From UBA7957 sp965222695 (lineage in GTDB: Bacteria; Pseudomonadota; Gammaproteobacteria; Granulosicoccales; Granulosicoccaceae): a stretch of 64,000 nucleotides of DNA. Location: contig OZ244967.1 in NCBI GenBank assembly GCA_965222695.1, forward strand, positions 2,790,001 through 2,854,000, read 5' to 3'. The notes under the pieces are model-generated. The model did not search any database and was not told where the DNA came from. It saw only the letters and a list, made by a program, of their open reading frames with translations. The translations under genes and the position numbers were made by a program. This document shows, in pieces, positions 62,245 through 64,000 of the stretch (position 1 is the stretch's first letter; each line of letters opens with the position of its first letter).

Positions 62245-62978
62245 GAAACGTGTTTATTATCGGAGCGGGTTCCGCCATAGCCCAGAGCGTGGCAAGACGC
62301 TACGCAGCGGAAGGAGACCGGCTGTTTCTGCTCGCTCGCGACAAAGAAAAGCTGCTGTCCCAGCGCGACGATCTGCTGATACGCGGCGCACAGTCCGTGA
62401 ATTTTGCAAACCTGGATATGAATCAACTCGACTTGCATCAATCGGCAATTAATTCCGCGGTATCATTCCTCAATGGAATTGATCTGTTGCTTATCGCCCA
62501 CGGCACTTTGCCCGATCAACAGCTTTGCGATTCCGATCCGAAGGTGCTGCTGCAGGAGTTTCAGACCAATGCGGGCAGCACTATGGCATTTTTGTCCGCA
62601 GTCTCTCCGGTTTTTGAGCGGCAGAAACACGGATCGATTGCAGTGATCACCTCGGTGGCCGCAGATCGCGGGCGACAATCGAACTATTGTTACGGCGCGG
62701 CCAAGGCAGCGGTTTCTACCTATCTTTCCGGCCTCAGAAACCGGCTTTATTCAAAAGGGGTACATGTGCTGGAAATCAAACCCGGGTTTGTAGACACCCC
62801 CATGACCGCTGAATTTACCAAGGGGCTCCTCTGGGCCCGGCCCCAAGACATAGCGCGGGGCATAGTGTCGGCGGTGGAAAGGAAAAAAGACGTGGTCTAT
62901 CTGCCCTTTTTCTGGCGCTATATTATGTTGATTATCCGGTATATTCCTGAATTCATTTTCAAGCGCCTGTCGCTTTAG
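62241..62978 (+). CDS. DprE2-like short-chain reductase
   Basis: The 245-residue SDR has FIIGAGSAIAQSVARRY at residues 4-20, the catalytic YGAAK and a hydrophobic C-terminus (FFWRYIMLIIRYIPEFIF) that would anchor it to the membrane. As the third gene, overlapping the DprE1-like ORF (ATGA), it is the expected partner that reduces the 2'-keto intermediate with NADH to give polyprenyl-phosphate arabinose. It is tail-to-tail with lysS, overlapping by four bases. Confidence 0.85.
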   Translation: MRNVFIIGAGSAIAQSVARRYAAEGDRLFLLARDKEKLLSQRDDLLIRGAQSVNFANLDMNQLDLHQSAINSAVSFLNGIDLLLIAHGTLPDQQLCDSDPKVLLQEFQTNAGSTMAFLSAVSPVFERQKHGSIAVITSVAADRGRQSNYCYGAAKAAVSTYLSGLRNRLYSKGVHVLEIKPGFVDTPMTAEFTKGLLWARPQDIARGIVSAVERKKDVVYLPFFWRYIMLIIRYIPEFIFKRLSL

Positions 62979-64000
62979 GGGCCCTCCGGCCGCATATGGG
63001 GAAACAATACAACATCGCGTATTGAGGGCATGCCTGCCAGTAGCATCACCAGCCTGTCTATGCCTATACCTTCACCCGCAGTCGGCGGCAAACCATACTC
63101 CAGGGCTCGAATATAATCTGCATCATAGTGCATGGCTTCCAGATCTCCGGCTTCTTTTTCTTCTACCTGTCTCTGAAAACGTTCCGCCTGGTCTTCCGCA
63201 TCATTTAATTCGGAAAACCCGTTTGCAATCTCCCGGCCGCCGATAAAAAACTCAAAACGGTCAGTGACATGAGGATTCTCATCATTTTTTCTCGCCAGGG
63301 GAGATACTTCGGTCGGATACTCCGTAATAAACGTGGGATTAAGCAATTTGTCCTCGACGGTATGTTCAAAAATTTCGGTTTGAATTCGACCCAGCCCCCA
63401 GTTGGGCTTAATTGCCAATCCCATCGACCCCGCCAGTTCGGACGCTGCATCCAGGGCTTGCAGTGAGTCAGGTTCAATCCCGGGGTTAAACTCAGTGATG
63501 GATCCGATCAGGGTCATGCGCTTGAAAGGCTGGAGAAAATCATACTCGGTTTCTCCATCCGCACTTTTAATCCTGGTACTGCCGATCACTTCCCGGGCCA
63601 GCCCGCGAATCATTTCTTCGGTAAGATCCATCAAATCGTGGTAGTCGGCATAGGCTTGGTAAAACTCAAGCATGGTGAATTCGGGGTTATGCCGGGTCGA
63701 CAGGCCTTCATTGCGGAAATTGCGGTTGATTTCGAAAACACGCTCCAAACCTCCCACCACCAGGCGCTTCAGATACAACTCCGGAGCCACCCTTAAATAC
63801 AGAGGAATATCGAGTGCATTATGATGTGTAATAAACGGACGAGCTGTCGCACCGCCGGGTATTACGTGCATCATCGGAGTTTCCACTTCCAGAAAATCCC
63901 GCTCGACGAGGAACCGGCGTATATAATCAACCACCCGGGAACGCAGCTTAAACGCCTCCCGCGATTCCCGGTTCATTATGAGATCGACATAACGTTGCCG
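62975..64000 (-). CDS. lysS: Lysyl-tRNA synthetase, class II (N-terminus beyond the window)
   Basis: The frame is open to the right edge; codons up to 64000 encode RQRYVDLI, the sequence preceding MNRESREAF in class II LysRS. In view are motif 2 (VFEINRNFRNEGLSTRHNPEFT) and motif 3 (GIGIDRLVMLLAG). About 340 residues of the catalytic domain are present; the anticodon-binding domain lies outside. It charges tRNA-Lys. Class II, not class I, is clear. Confidence 0.97.
   Translation of the reverse strand, partial: RQRYVDLIMNRESREAFKLRSRVVDYIRRFLVERDFLEVETPMMHVIPGGATARPFITHHNALDIPLYLRVAPELYLKRLVVGGLERVFEINRNFRNEGLSTRHNPEFTMLEFYQAYADYHDLMDLTEEMIRGLAREVIGSTRIKSADGETEYDFLQPFKRMTLIGSITEFNPGIEPDSLQALDAASELAGSMGLAIKPNWGLGRIQTEIFEHTVEDKLLNPTFITEYPTEVSPLARKNDENPHVTDRFEFFIGGREIANGFSELNDAEDQAERFQRQVEEKEAGDLEAMHYDADYIRALEYGLPPTAGEGIGIDRLVMLLAGMPSIRDVVLFPHMRPEGP

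Noticed and set aside
1..64000. CRISPR arrays, tRNA/rRNA genes, prophage or complete IS transposases
   Set aside because: None was recognised on reading either strand; only non-autonomous repeats are present. A covariance-model scan could still find small RNAs I cannot see.

Overview
The window looks like chromosome of a free-living, probably marine, aerobic gammaproteobacterium. This is inferred from the housekeeping genes (sdhCDAB with sdhE/ygfX, pdxJ, lysS, glyA, ygfZ, rraA, tag) and from GTAGGAGC-type extragenic palindromes; no rRNA or tRNA gene was found to place it more precisely. The left two thirds (about 1-41,400) is a catabolic island. The right third is mostly core metabolism plus a small polyprenyl-arabinose cassette.

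Catabolic island. It combines amine-handling enzymes: a PuuB-like FAD oxidase (526), a Tat-exported flavin amine oxidase of the NicA2 type paired with a small cytochrome c (8121/7736), a PuuA-like gamma-glutamyl-amine ligase (9791), a class III aminotransferase (14905) and a PuuC-type aldehyde dehydrogenase (31530). It also carries a complete 2-oxo-acid/acetoin-type dehydrogenase complex (E1a, E1b, E2, E3; 28079-23410), two medium-chain dehydrogenases, eight SDR or SDR-like enzymes, two transporters and a DUF1302-DUF1329-YCF48-RND envelope module (23028-16245). The most economical reading is uptake and oxidation of an exogenous, probably hydrophobic amine, with carbon leaving as acyl-CoA. The substrate cannot be told from sequence.

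Regulation is the clearest unusual signal. Ten near-identical palindromes (TAGGT-N5/6-ACCTA) lie in five intergenic regions and mark the core genes as one regulon. Two TetR proteins with almost identical recognition helices (4454, 28530) are the obvious readers. A second code, an 11-bp direct repeat around TCATTT with an exact 21-bp offset, lies before the AraC gene at 35055 and before three SDR transcription units (38288, 39227, 41252). Three complete AraC/arabinose-binding-type regulators, and part of a fourth, are spread through the island.

Small non-autonomous elements are scattered through it. Several have ends at CTAG, and in four cases that CTAG supplies the TAG stop codon of the adjacent gene (526-1905, 4454-5065, 31530-33035, 52261-52743).

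Right part. A hybrid histidine kinase (41550), glyA, a TSUP permease, a beta-CASP hydrolase, a CnoX-like thioredoxin, tag, an autotransporter-like protein, rraA and ygfZ come first. A 58-residue SdhAF4-like gene (54051) follows, then sdhCDAB-sdhE-ygfX-pdxJ. Last comes a three-gene set resembling mycobacterial decaprenyl-phosphoryl-arabinose synthesis (UbiA/HAD, DprE1-like, DprE2-like), and lysS running off the right edge.
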